Translations under genes and position numbers: made by a program
Origin: Phylloscopus collybita
Lineage: Eukaryota; Chordata; Aves; Passeriformes; Phylloscopidae
NCBI GenBank assembly: GCA_027886175.1
Contig: JAJNNQ010000006.1
Coordinates: forward strand, 1-64,000
Direction of reading: 5' to 3'
DNA length: 64,000 bases
Notes under the pieces: model-generated
The model's input: the letters and a program-made list of their open reading frames with translations, nothing else
Told to the model about the DNA's origin: nothing
The model's database searches: none
Shown here: piece after piece, positions 1-10,636 of the stretch
Layout of the letters: the number at the start of each line of letters is the position of its first letter
How positions within the stretch are numbered: position 1 is the first letter of the stretch

Positions 1-315
1 GCAAGCTTCCGTCCATTTCCCTGCACTTCTGGCCACCCCATTCACTTTTATGGTTTTCGCTTGCTTTGGTCATTTTTCCAGGGGTTTGTTTTTCCCTTTC
101 ATTTCTTAGACATCTTCTCCTATCTCTTGTTTGCATGGCTTCCCTTCTTTTAGGATTTAAATTGGAGTCTTTTTTGCTAAGTCTTGGCCTTTTTCAGTGG
201 CCCTCAGTTCATCTCCGTCTCTTTGGTGGGAATCACTCCATTTCCAAATTTTCTCGGTTTTTTTTCGCTTGCGCTGTTTTGGGTCATATCTCCTTTCCAG
301 AGGGGTTGTTAGACT
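1..315 (+). repeat. Left partial unit
   Basis: The window opens inside a unit two bases before its HindIII site (3-8). Compared with later copies this part has a T run shortened by one at 130-132 and a run of eight T instead of seven at 258-265. The array therefore extends beyond the left edge. Confidence 0.95.
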
Positions 316-329
316 TTGTTCTCTGATTT

Positions 330-391
330 CAAGATTTCGTTCCCTTTCCTGAAAGGAAGACTTTCCTTTCAGGAAAGGGAACGAAATCTTG
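330..391. repeat. Inverted repeat: perfect 29-bp arms, 4-base centre (one per unit; first copy)
   Basis: The left arm 330-358 and right arm 363-391 are exact reverse complements; the centre is GACT at 359-362. The element sits 14-75 bases after each unit start, so about 155 copies are spaced every 413 bp. Each arm also holds its own smaller inverted repeat (343-356 and 365-378, five-base stems), so a two-hairpin alternative is possible. Across the array I saw only five altered copies: the 5-bp deletion at 15182 and 30459, and single substitutions at 28839, 58168 (in the centre) and 58574. As DNA it could extrude a cruciform; as RNA it would form a strong hairpin. Neither is shown by sequence alone. 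Confidence 0.95.
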
Positions 392-416
392 CGATTTTAA
401 TGAGCATTAATTGGGC

Positions 417-623
417 AAGCTTCCGTCCATTTCCCTGCACTTCTGGCCACCCCATTCACTTTTATGGTTTTCGCTTGCTTTGGTCATTTTTCCATGTTTT
501 GTTTTTCCCTTTCATTTCTTAGACATCTTCTCCTATCTCTTGTTTTGCATGGCTTCCCTTATTTTAGGATTTAAATTGGAGTCTTTTTTGCTAAGTCTTG
601 GCCTTTTTCAGTGGCCCTCAGTT
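417..623 (+). repeat. Half-unit A of the reference monomer (candidate ~206-bp ancestral repeat)
   Basis: Five short landmarks lie in order here: tccgtc at 422, cgcttgc at 472, ttagac at 519, ttccc at 554 and tcttgg at 596. The same series, with tcttgc as the last member, recurs in half B. The flanks of each landmark also look alike by eye, for example the T-rich stretch just before cgcttgc. The boundary between halves is arbitrary; the collinear landmarks are what is seen. Descent from one shorter ancestral repeat is inferred. Confidence 0.6.
495..506 (+). repeat. Polymorphic T-tract (representative copy)
   Basis: Between the conserved 'catttttcca' and 'ccctttcatttc' every unit carries a T-tract that differs in length and in interrupting G. 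Main classes: tg-T4-g-T5 (about 30 units, e.g. 316, 7747, 18070), tg-T9 to T11 (e.g. 4444, 8986), gg-T10 to T12 (e.g. 2378, 6918, 13115), gggg-T7 or T8 (e.g. 21789, 12290), gggg-TTTG-T4 or T5 (e.g. 24263, 11463), and a gcagggg-T8 form (e.g. 20963, 25915). The longest run is 12 T (unit 6918, 415 bp). The tract accounts for nearly all 412/413/414-bp length classes to the right of 6500. Classes are inherited intact inside duplicated blocks, so most of the variation is real haplotype rather than read error. Confidence 0.9.
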
Positions 624-829
624 CATCTCCGTCTCTTTGGTGGGAATCACTCCATTTCCAAATTTTCTCGGTTTTTTTCGCTTGCGCTGTTTTGGGTCAT
701 ATCTCCTTTCCAGAGGGGTTGTTAGACTTTGTTCTCTGATTTCAAGATTTCGTTCCCTTTCCTGAAAGGAAGACTTTCCTTTCAGGAAAGGGAACGAAAT
801 CTTGCGATTTTAATGAGCATTAATTGGGC
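624..829 (+). repeat. Half-unit B of the reference monomer, carrying the inverted repeat
   Basis: The landmarks of half A recur at 628, 679, 722, 753 and 800, giving spacings of 206, 207, 203, 199 and 204 bp from their partners, essentially half the unit length. The interval from ttccc to tcttg[g/c] is of similar size in both halves, but here it is occupied by the 29-bp inverted repeat (743-804) while in half A it is ordinary AT-rich sequence. This suggests the inverted repeat arose in one half after dimerisation. Confidence 0.6.
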
Positions 830-3800
830 AAGCTTCCGTCCATTTCCCTGCACTTCTGGCCACCCCATTCACTTTTATGGTTTTCGCTTGCTTTGGTCAT
901 TTTTCCATGTTTTTTTTTCCCTTTCATTTCTTAGACATCTTCTCCTATCTCTTGTTTTGCATGGCTTCCCTTATTTTAGGATTTAAATTGGAGTCTTTTT
1001 TGCTAAGTCTTGGCCTTTTCAGTGGCCCTCAGTTCATCTCCGTCTCTTTGGTGGGAATCACTCCATTTCCAAATTTTCTCGGTTTTTTTCGCTTGCGCTG
1101 TTTTGGGTCATATCTCCTTTCCAGAGGGGTTGTTAGACTTTGTTCTCTGATTTCAAGATTTCGTTCCCTTTCCTGAAAGGAAGACTTTCCTTTCAGGAAA
1201 GGGAACGAAATCTTGCGATTTTAATGAGCATTAATTGGGCAAGCTTCCGTCCATTTCCCTGCACTTCTGGCCACCCCATTCACTTTTATGGTTTTCGCTT
1301 GCTTGGTCATTTTTCCAGGTTTTTTTTTTCCCTTTCATTTCTTAGACATCTTCTCCTATCTCTTGTTTTGCATGGCTTCCCTTATTTTAGGATTTAAATT
1401 GGAGTCTTTTTTGCTAAGTCTTGGCCTTTTTCAGTGGCCCTCAGTTCATCTCCGTCTCTTTGGTGGGAATCACTCCATTTCCAAATTTTCTCGGTTTTTT
1501 TCGCTTGCGCTGTTTTGGCTCATATCTCCTTTCCAGAGGGGTTGTTAGACTTTGTTCTCTGATTTCAAGATTTCGTTCCCTTTCCTGAAAGGAAGACTTT
1601 CCTTTCAGGAAAGGGAACGAAATCTTGCGATTTTAATGAGCATTAATTGGGCAAGCTTCCGTCCATTTCCCTGCACTTCTGGCCACCCCATTCACTTTTA
1701 TGGTTTTCGCTTGCTTTGGTCATTTTTCCATGTTTTGTTTTTCCCTTTCATTTCTTAGACATCTTCTCCTATCTCTTGTTTTGCATGGCTTCCCTTATTT
1801 TAGGATTTAAATTGGAGTCTTTTTTGCTAAGTCTTGGCCTTTTTCAGTGGCCCTCAGTTCATCTCCGTCTCTTTGGTGGGAATCACTCCATTTCCAAATT
1901 TTCTCGGTTTTTTTCGCTTGCGCTGTTTTGGCTCATATCTCCTTTCCAGAGGGGTTGTTAGACTTTGTTCTCTGATTTCAAGATTTCGTTCCCTTTCCTG
2001 AAAGGAAGACTTTCCTTTCAGGAAAGGGAACGAAATCTTGCGATTTTAATGAGCATTAATTGGGCAAGCTTCCGTCCATTTCCCTGCACTTCTGGCCACC
2101 CCATTCACTTTTATGGTTTTCGCTTGCTTTGGTCATTTTTCCATGTTTTTTTTTTCCCTTTCATTTCTTAGACATCTTCTCCTATCTCTTGTTTTGCATG
2201 GCTTCCCTTATTTTAGGATTTAAATTGGAGTCATTTTTGCTAAGTCTTGGCCTTTTTCAGTGGCCCTCAGTTCATCTCCGTCTCTTTGGTGGGAATCACT
2301 CCATTTCCAAATTTTCTCGGTTTTTTTCGCTTGCGCTGTTTTGGGTCATATCTCCTTTCCAGAGGGGTTGTTAGACTTTGTTCTCTGATTTCAAGATTTC
2401 GTTCCCTTTCCTGAAAGGAAGACTTTCCTTTCAGGAAAGGGAACGAAATCTTGCGATTTTAATGAGCATTAATTGGGCAAGCTTCCGTCCATTTCCCTGC
2501 ACTTCTGGCCACCCCATTCACTTTTATGGTTTTCGCTTGCTCTGGTCATTTTTCCAGGTTTTTTTTTTCCCTTTCATTTCTTAGACATCTTCTCCTATCT
2601 CTTGTTTTGCATGGCTTCCCTTATTTTAGGATTTAAATTGGAGTCTTTTTTGCTAAGTCTTGGCCTTTTTCAGTGGCCCTCAGTTCATCTCCGTCTCTTT
2701 GGTGGGAATCACTCCATTTCCAAATTTTCTCGGTTTTTTTCGCTTGCGCTGTTTTGGGTCATATCTCCTTTCCAGAGGGGTTGTTAGACTTTGTTCTCTG
2801 ATTTCAAGATTTCGTTCCCTTTCCTGAAAGGAAGACTTTCCTTTCAGGAAAGGGAACGAAATCTTGCGATTTTAATGAGCATTAATTGGGCAAGCTTCCG
2901 TCCATTTCCCTGCACTTCTGGCCACCCCATTCACTTTTATGGTTTTCGCTTGCTTTGGTCATTTTTCCAGGGTTTTTTTTTCCCTTTCATTTCTTAGACA
3001 TCTTCTCCTATCTCTTGTTTTGCATGGCTTCCCTTCTTTTAGGATTTAAATTGGAGTCTTTTTTGGCTAAGTCTTGGCCTTTTTCAGTGGCCCTCAGTTC
3101 ATCTCCGTCTCTTTGGTGGGAATCACTCCATTTCCAAATTTTCTCGGTTTTTTTCGCTTGCGCTGTTTTGGGTCATATCTCCTTTCCAGAGGGGTTGTTA
3201 GACTTTGTTCTCTGATTTCAAGATTTCGTTCCCTTTCCTGAAAGGAAGACTTTCCTTTCAGGAAAGGGAACGAAATCTTGCGATTTTAATGAGCATTAAT
3301 TGGGCAAGCTTCCGTCCATTTCCCTGCACTTCTGGCCACCCCATTCACTTTTATGGTTTTCGCTTGCTTTGGTCATTTTTCCAGGGTTTTTTTTTCCCTT
3401 TCATTTCTTAGACATCTTCTCCTATCTCTTGTTTTGCATGGCTTCCCTTCTTTTAGGATTTAAATTGGAGTCTTTTTTGCTAAGTCTTGGCCTTTTTCAG
3501 TGGCCCTCAGTTCATCTCCGTCTCTTTGGTGGAATCACTCCATTTCCAAATTTTCTCGGTTTTTTTCGCTTGCGCTGTTTTGGGTCATATCTCCTTTCCA
3601 GAGGGGTTGTTAGACTTTGTTCTCTGATTTCAAGATTTCGTTCCCTTTCCTGAAAGGAAGACTTTCCTTTCAGGAAAGGGAACGAAATCTTGCGATTTTA
3701 ATGAGCATTAATTGGGCAAGCTTCCGTCCATTTCCCTGCACTTCTGGCCACCCCATTCACTTTTATGGTTTTCGCTTGCTTTGGTCATTTTTCCAGGGGT

Positions 3801-6800
3801 TTGTTTTTCCCTTTCATTTCTTAGACATCTTCTCCTATCTCTTGTTTTGCATGGCTTCCCTTATTTTAGGATTTAAATTGGAGTCTTTTTTGCTAAGTCT
3901 TGGCCTTTTTCAGTGGCCCTCAGTTCATCTCCGTCTCTTTGGTGGGAATCACTCCATTTCCAAATTTTCTCGGTTTTTTTCGCTTGCGCTGTTTTGGGTC
4001 ATATCTCCTTTCCAGAGGGGTTGTTAGACTTTGTTCTCTGATTTCAAGATTTCGTTCCCTTTCCTGAAAGGAAGACTTTCCTTTCAGGAAAGGGAACGAA
4101 ATCTTGCGATTTTAATGAGCATTAATTGGGCAAGCTTCCGTCCATTTCCCTGCACTTCTGGCCACCCCATTCACTTTTATGGTTTTCGCTTGCTTTGGTC
4201 ATTTTTCCATGGTTTGTTTTTCCCTTTCATTTCTTAGACATCTTCTCCTATCTCTTGTTTTGCATGGCTTCCCTTATTTTAGGATTTAAATTGGAGTCTT
4301 TTTTGCTAAGTCTTGGCCTTTTTCAGTGGCCCTCAGTTCATCTCCGTCTCTTTGGTGGGAATCACTCCATTTCCAAATTTTCTCGGTTTTTTTCGCTTGC
4401 GCTGTTTTGGGTCATATCTCCTTTCCAGAGGGGTTGTTAGACTTTGTTCTCTGATTTCAAGATTTCGTTCCCTTTCCTGAAAGGAAGACTTTCCTTTCAG
4501 GAAAGGGAACGAAATCTTGCGATTTTAATGAGCATTAATTGGGCAAGCTTCCGTCCATTTCCCTGCACTTCTGGCCACCCCATTCACTTTTATGGTTTTC
4601 GCTTGCTTTGGTCATTTTTCCATGTTTTTTTTTCCCTTTCATTTCTTAGACATCTTCTCCTATCTCTTGTTTTGCATGGCTTCCCTTCTTTTAGGATTTA
4701 AATTGGAGTCTTTTTTGCTAAGTCTTGGCCTTTTTCAGTGGCCCTCAGTTCATCTCCGTCTCTTTGGTGGGAATCACTCCATTTCCAAATTTTCTCGGTT
4801 TTTTTCGCTTGCGCTGTTTTGGGTCATATCTCCTTTCCAGAGGGGTTGTTAGACTTTGTTCTCTGATTTCAAGATTTCGTTCCCTTTCCTGAAAGGAAGA
4901 CTTTCCTTTCAGGAAAGGGAACGAAATCTTGCGATTTTAATGAGCATTAATTGGGCAAGCTTCCGTCCATTTCCCTGCACTTCTGGCCACCCCATTCACT
5001 TTTATGGTTTTCGCTTGCTTTGGTCATTTTTCCAGGGGTTTTTTTTCCCTTTCATTTCTTAGACATCTTCTCCTATCTCTTGTTTTGCATGGCTTCCCTT
5101 CTTTTAGGATTTAAATTGGAGTCTTTTTTGGCTCAGTCTTGGCCTTTTTCAGTGGCCCTCAGTTCATCTCCGTCTCTTTGGTGGGAATCACTCCATTTCC
5201 AAATTTTCTCGGTTTTTTTCGCTTGCGCTGTTTTGGGTCATATCTCCTTTCCAGAGGGGTTGTTAGACTTTGTTCTCTGATTTCAAGATTTCGTTCCCTT
5301 TCCTGAAAGGAAGACTTTCCTTTCAGGAAAGGGAACGAAATCTTGCGATTTTAATGAGCATTAATTGGGCAAGCTTCCGTCCATTTCCTGCACTTCTGGC
5401 CACCCCATTCACTTTTATGGTTTTCGCTTGCTTTGGTCATTTTTCCAGGGTTTTTTTTTCCCTTTCATTTCTTAGACATCTTCTCCTATCTCTTGTTTTG
5501 CATGGCTTCCCTTCTTTTAGGATTTAATTGGAGTCTTTTTTTGCTAAGTCTTGGCCTTTTTCAGTGGCCCTCAGTTCATCTCCGTCTCTTTGGTGGGAAT
5601 CACTCCATTTCCAAATTTTCTCGGTTTTTTTCGCTTGCGCTGTTTTGGGTCATATCTCCTTTCCAGAGGGGTTGTTAGACTTTGTTCTCTGATTTCAAGA
5701 TTTCGTTCCCTTTCCTGAAAGGAAGACTTTCCTTTCAGGAAAGGGAACGAAATCTTGCGATTTTAATGAGCATTAATTGGGCAAGCTTCCGTCCATTTCC
5801 CTGCACTTCTGGCCACCCATTCACTTTTATGGTTTTCGCTTGCTTTGGTCATTTTTCCATGTTTTTTTTTTTCCCTTTCATTTCTTAGACATCTTCTCCT
5901 ATCTCTTGTTTTGCATGGCTTCCCTTATTTTAGGATTTAAATTGGAGTCTTTTTTGCTAAGTCTTGGCCTTTTCAGTGGCCCTCAGTTCATCTCCGTCTC
6001 TTTGGTGGAATCACTCCATTTCCAAATTTTCTCGGTTTTTTTCGCTTGCGCTGTTTTGGGTCATATCTCCTTTCCAGAGGGGTTGTTAGACTTTGTTCTC
6101 TGATTTCAAGATTTCGTTCCCTTTCCTGAAAGGAAGACTTTCCTTTCAGGAAAGGGAACGAAATCTTGCGATTTTAATGAGCATTAATTGGGCAAGCTTC
6201 CGTCCATTTCCCTGCACTTCTGGCCACCCCATTCACTTTTATGGTTTTCGCTTGCTTTGGTCATTTTTTCCATGTTTTGTTTTTCCCTTTCATTTCTTAG
6301 ACATCTTCTCCTATCTCTTGTTTTGCATGGCTTCCCTTATTTTAGGATTTAAATTGGAGTCTTTTTTGCTAAGTCTTGGCCTTTTTCAGTGGCCCTCAGT
6401 TCATCTCCGTCTCTTTGGTGGGAATCACTCCATTTCCAAATTTTCTCGTTTTTTTCGCTTGCGCTGTTTTGGGTCATATCTCCTTTCCAGAGGGGTTGTT
6501 AGACTTTGTTCTCTGATTTCAAGATTTCGTTCCCTTTCCTGAAAGGAAGACTTTCCTTTCAGGAAAGGGAACGAAATCTTGCGATTTTAATGAGCATTAA
6601 TTGGGCAAGCTTCCGTCCATTTCCCTGCACTTCTGGCCACCCCATTCACTTTTATGGTTTTCGCTTGCTTTGGTCATTTTTCCATGTTTTTTTTTCCCTT
6701 TCATTTCTTAGACATCTTCTCCTATCTCTTGTTTTGCATGGCTTCCCTTCTTTTAGGATTTAAATTGGAGTCTTTTTTGCTAAGTCTTGGCCTTTTTCAG

Positions 6801-9800
6801 TGGCCCTCAGTTCATCTCCATCTCTTTGGTGGGAATCACTCCATTTCCAAATTTTCTCGGTTTTTTTCGCTTGCGCTGTTTTGGGTCATATCTCCTTTCC
6901 AGAGGGGTTGTTAGACTTTGTTCTCTGATTTCAAGATTTCGTTCCCTTTCCTGAAAGGAAGACTTTCCTTTCAGGAAAGGGAACGAAATCTTGCGATTTT
7001 AATGAGCATTAATTGGGCAAGCTTCCGTCCATTTCCCTGCACTTCTGGCCACCCCATTCACTTTTATGGTTTTCGCTTGCTTTGGTCATTTTTCCAGGTT
7101 TTTTTTTTTTCCCTTTCATTTCTTAGACATCTTCTCCTATCTCTTGTTTTGCATGGCTTCCCTTATTTTAGGATTTAAATTGGAGTCTTTTTTGCTAAGT
7201 CTTGGCCTTTTTCAGTGGCCCTCAGTTCATCTCCGTCTCTTTGGTGGGAATCACTCCATTTCCAAATTTTCTCGGTTTTTTTCGCTTGCGCTGTTTTGGG
7301 TCATATCTCCTTTCCAGAGGGGTTGTTAGACTTTGTTCTCTGATTTCAAGATTTCGTTCCCTTTCCTGAAAGGAAGACTTTCCTTTCAGGAAAGGGAACG
7401 AAATCTTGCGATTTTAATGAGCATTAATTGGGCAAGCTTCCGTCCATTTCCCTGCACTTCTGGCCACCCCATTCACTTTTATGGTTTTCGCTTGCTCTGG
7501 TCATTTTTCCAGGTTTTTTTTTTTCCCTTTCATTTCTTAGACATCTTCTCCTATCTCTTGTTTTGCATGGCTTCCCTTATTTTAGGATTTAAATTGGAGT
7601 CTTTTTTGCTAAGTCTTGGCCTTTTTCAGTGGCCCTCAGTTCATCTCCGTCTCTTTGGTGGGAATCACTCCATTTCCAAATTTTCTCGGTTTTTTTCGCT
7701 TGCGCTGTTTTGGCTCATATCTCCTTTCCAGAGGGGTTGTTAGACTTTGTTCTCTGATTTCAAGATTTCGTTCCCTTTCCTGAAAGGAAGACTTTCCTTT
7801 CAGGAAAGGGAACGAAATCTTGCGATTTTAATGAGCATTAATTGGGCAAGCTTCCGTCCATTTCCCTGCACTTCTGGCCACCCCATTCACTTTTATGGTT
7901 TTCGCTTGCTTTGGTCATTTTTCCATGTTTTGTTTTTCCCTTTCATTTCTTAGACATCTTCTCCTATCTCTTGTTTTGCATGGCTTCCCTTCTTTTAGGA
8001 TTTAAATTGGAGTCTTTTTTGGTCAGTCTTGGCCTTTTTCAGTGGCCCTCAGTTCATCTCCGTCTCTTTGGTGGGAATCACTCCATTTCCAAATTTTCTC
8101 GGTTTTTTTCGCTTGCGCTGTTTTGGGTCATATCTCCTTTCCAGAGGGGTTGTTAGACTTTGTTCTCTGATTTCAAGATTTCGTTCCCTTTCCTGAAAGG
8201 AAGACTTTCCTTTCAGGAAAGGGAACGAAATCTTGCGATTTTAATGAGCATTAATTGGGCAAGCTTCCGTCCATTTCCCTGCACTTCTGGCCACCCCATT
8301 CACTTTTATGGTTTTCGCTTGCTTTGGTCATTTTTCCAGGGTTTGTTTTTCCCTTTCATTTCTTAGACATCTTCTCCTATCTCTTGTTTTGCATGGCTTC
8401 CCTTCTTTTAGGATTTAAATTGGAGTCTTTTTTGCTAAGTCTTGGCCTTTTTCAGTGGCCCTCAGTTCATCTCCGTCTCTTTGGTGGGAATCACTCCATT
8501 TCCAAATTTTCTCGGTTTTTTTCGCTTGCGCTGTTTTGGGTCATATCTCCTTTCCAGAGGGGTTGTTAGACTTTGTTCTCTGATTTCAAGATTTCGTTCC
8601 CTTTCCTGAAAGGAAGACTTTCCTTTCAGGAAAGGGAACGAAATCTTGCGATTTTAATGAGCATTAATTGGGCAAGCTTCCGTCCATTTCCCTGCACTTC
8701 TGGCCACCCCATTCACTTTTATGGTTTTCGCTTGCTCTGGTCATTTTTCCAGGTTTTTTTTTTCCCTTTCATTTCTTAGACATCTTCTCCTATCTCTTGT
8801 TTTGCATGGCTTCCCTTATTTTAGGATTTAAATTGGAGTCTTTTTTGCTAAGTCTTGGCCTTTTTCAGTGGCCCTCAGTTCATCTCCGTCTCTTTGGTGG
8901 GAATCACTCCATTTCCAAATTTTCTCGGTTTTTTTCGCTTGCGCTGTTTTGGGTCATATCTCCTTTCCAGAGGGGTTGTTAGACTTTGTTCTCTGATTTC
9001 AAGATTTCGTTCCCTTTCCTGAAAGGAAGACTTTCCTTTCAGGAAAGGGAACGAAATCTTGCGATTTTAATGAGCATTAATTGGGCAAGCTTCCGTCCAT
9101 TTCCCTGCACTTCTGGCCACCCCATTCACTTTTATGGTTTTCGCTTGCTTTGGTCATTTTTCCATGTTTTTTTTTCCCTTTCATTTCTTAGACATCTTCT
9201 CCTATCTCTTGTTTTGCATGGCTTCCCTTCTTTTAGGATTTAAATTGGAGTCTTTTTTGCTAAGTCTTGGCCTTTTTCAGTGGCCCTCAGTTCATCTCCG
9301 TCTCTTTGGTGGGAATCACTCCATTTCCAAATTTTCTCGGTTTTTTTCGCTTGCGCTGTTTTGGGTCATATCTCCTTTCCAGAGGGGTTGTTAGACTTTG
9401 TTCTCTGATTTCAAGATTTCGTTCCCTTTCCTGAAAGGAAGACTTTCCTTTCAGGAAAGGGAACGAAATCTTGCGATTTTAATGAGCATTAATTGGGCAA
9501 GCTTCCGTCCATTTCCCTGCACTTCTGGCCACCCCATTCACTTTTATGGTTTTCGCTTGCTCTGGTCATTTTTCCAGGTTTTTTTTTTCCCTTTCATTTC
9601 TTAGACATCTTCTCCTATCTCTTGTTTTGCATGGCTTCCCTTCTTTTAGGATTTAAATTGGAGTCTTTTTTGCTAAGTCTTGGCCTTTTTCAGTGGCCCT
9701 CAGTTCATCTCCGTCTCTTTGGTGGGAATCACTCCATTTCCAAATTTTCTCGGTTTTTTTCGCTTGCGCTGTTTTGGCTCATATCTCCTTTCCAGAGGGG

Positions 9801-10636
9801 TTGTTAGACTTTGTTCTCTGATTTCAAGATTTCGTTCCCTTTCCTGAAAGGAAGACTTTCCTTTCAGGAAAGGGAACGAAATCTTGCGATTTTAATGAGC
9901 ATTAATTGGGCAAGCTTCCGTCCATTTCCCTGCACTTCTGGCCACCCCATTCACTTTTATGGTTTTCGCTTGCTTTGGTCATTTTTCCATGTTTTGTTTT
10001 TCCCTTTCATTTCTTAGACATCTTCTCCTATCTCTTGTTTTGCATGGCTTCCCTTCTTTTAGGATTTAAATTGGAGTCTTTTTTGCTAAGTCTTGGCCTT
10101 TTTCAGTGGCCCTCAGTTCATCTCCGTCTCTTTGGTGGGAATCACTCCATTTCCAAATTTTCTCGGTTTTTTTCGCTTGCGCTGTTTTGGGTCATATCTC
10201 CTTTCCAGAGGGGTTGTTAGACTTTGTTCTCTGATTTCAAGATTTCGTTCCCTTTCCTGAAAGGAAGACTTTCCTTTCAGGAAAGGGAACGAAATCTTGC
10301 GATTTTAATGAGCATTAATTGGGCAAGCTTCCGTCCATTTCCCTGCACTTCTGGCCACCCCATTCACTTTTATGGTTTTCGCTTGCTTTGGTCATTTTTC
10401 CATGTTTTGTTTTTCCCTTTCATTTCTTAGACATCTTCTCCTATCTCTTGTTTTGCATGGCTTCCCTTCTTTTAGGATTTAAATTGGAGTCTTTTTTGCT
10501 AAGTCTTGGCCTTTTTCAGTGGCCCTCAGTTCATCTCCGTCTCTTTGGTGGGAATCACTCCATTTCCAAATTTTCTCGGTTTTTTTCGCTTGCGCTGTTT
10601 TGGGTCATATCTCCTTTCCAGAGGGGTTGTTAGACT

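Larger units (their letters stand above)
417..829 (+). repeat. Reference monomer (413 bp, HindIII to HindIII)
   Basis: This is the first complete copy without the one-base run changes that mark the left end. Order of landmarks: HindIII site (417-422), pyrimidine-rich stretch, T-tract with an internal G (495-506), DraI-type TTTAAA (570-575), the half-unit landmarks repeated from 628 on, then the inverted repeat of the next unit (743-804). Hand count gives A 67, C 95, G 74, T 177. It has nine CpG dinucleotides, about half of the number expected from base composition. Stops occur in all frames and the length is not a multiple of three, so the unit does not encode a continuous protein repeat. Confidence 0.95.
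1..6500. other. Left zone with homopolymer-run changes
   Basis: One-base losses or gains relative to the rest of the array occur at about 130, 258-265, 1016, 1302, 3065 (extra G), 3531, 5127, 5387, 5526, 5535, 5817, 5970, 6007, 6264 and 6448. Nearly all sit in runs of two to eight identical bases. To the right of 6500 I found none outside the T-tract, apart from the two shared 5-bp deletions. The pattern resembles consensus error in poorly polished sequence; true decay at an array edge is the alternative. Confidence 0.8.

Noticed and set aside
330..391. Palindrome as a bacterial-type transcription terminator
   Set aside because: No genes flank it, it recurs every 413 bp in a eukaryotic-type satellite, and the right arm is not followed by a long T run (only four T after CGA).
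330..391. CENP-B box candidate in the arms (TTTCGTT followed by CCC)
   Set aside because: The first bases match the TTCG core, but the later essential A and CGGG positions are absent in both orientations.
497..677. Phased T-tracts producing curved DNA
   Set aside because: T runs at about 497-506, 574-579, 603-607 and 671-677 are not spaced at multiples of a helical turn in any way I could confirm by eye; a curvature calculation would be needed.
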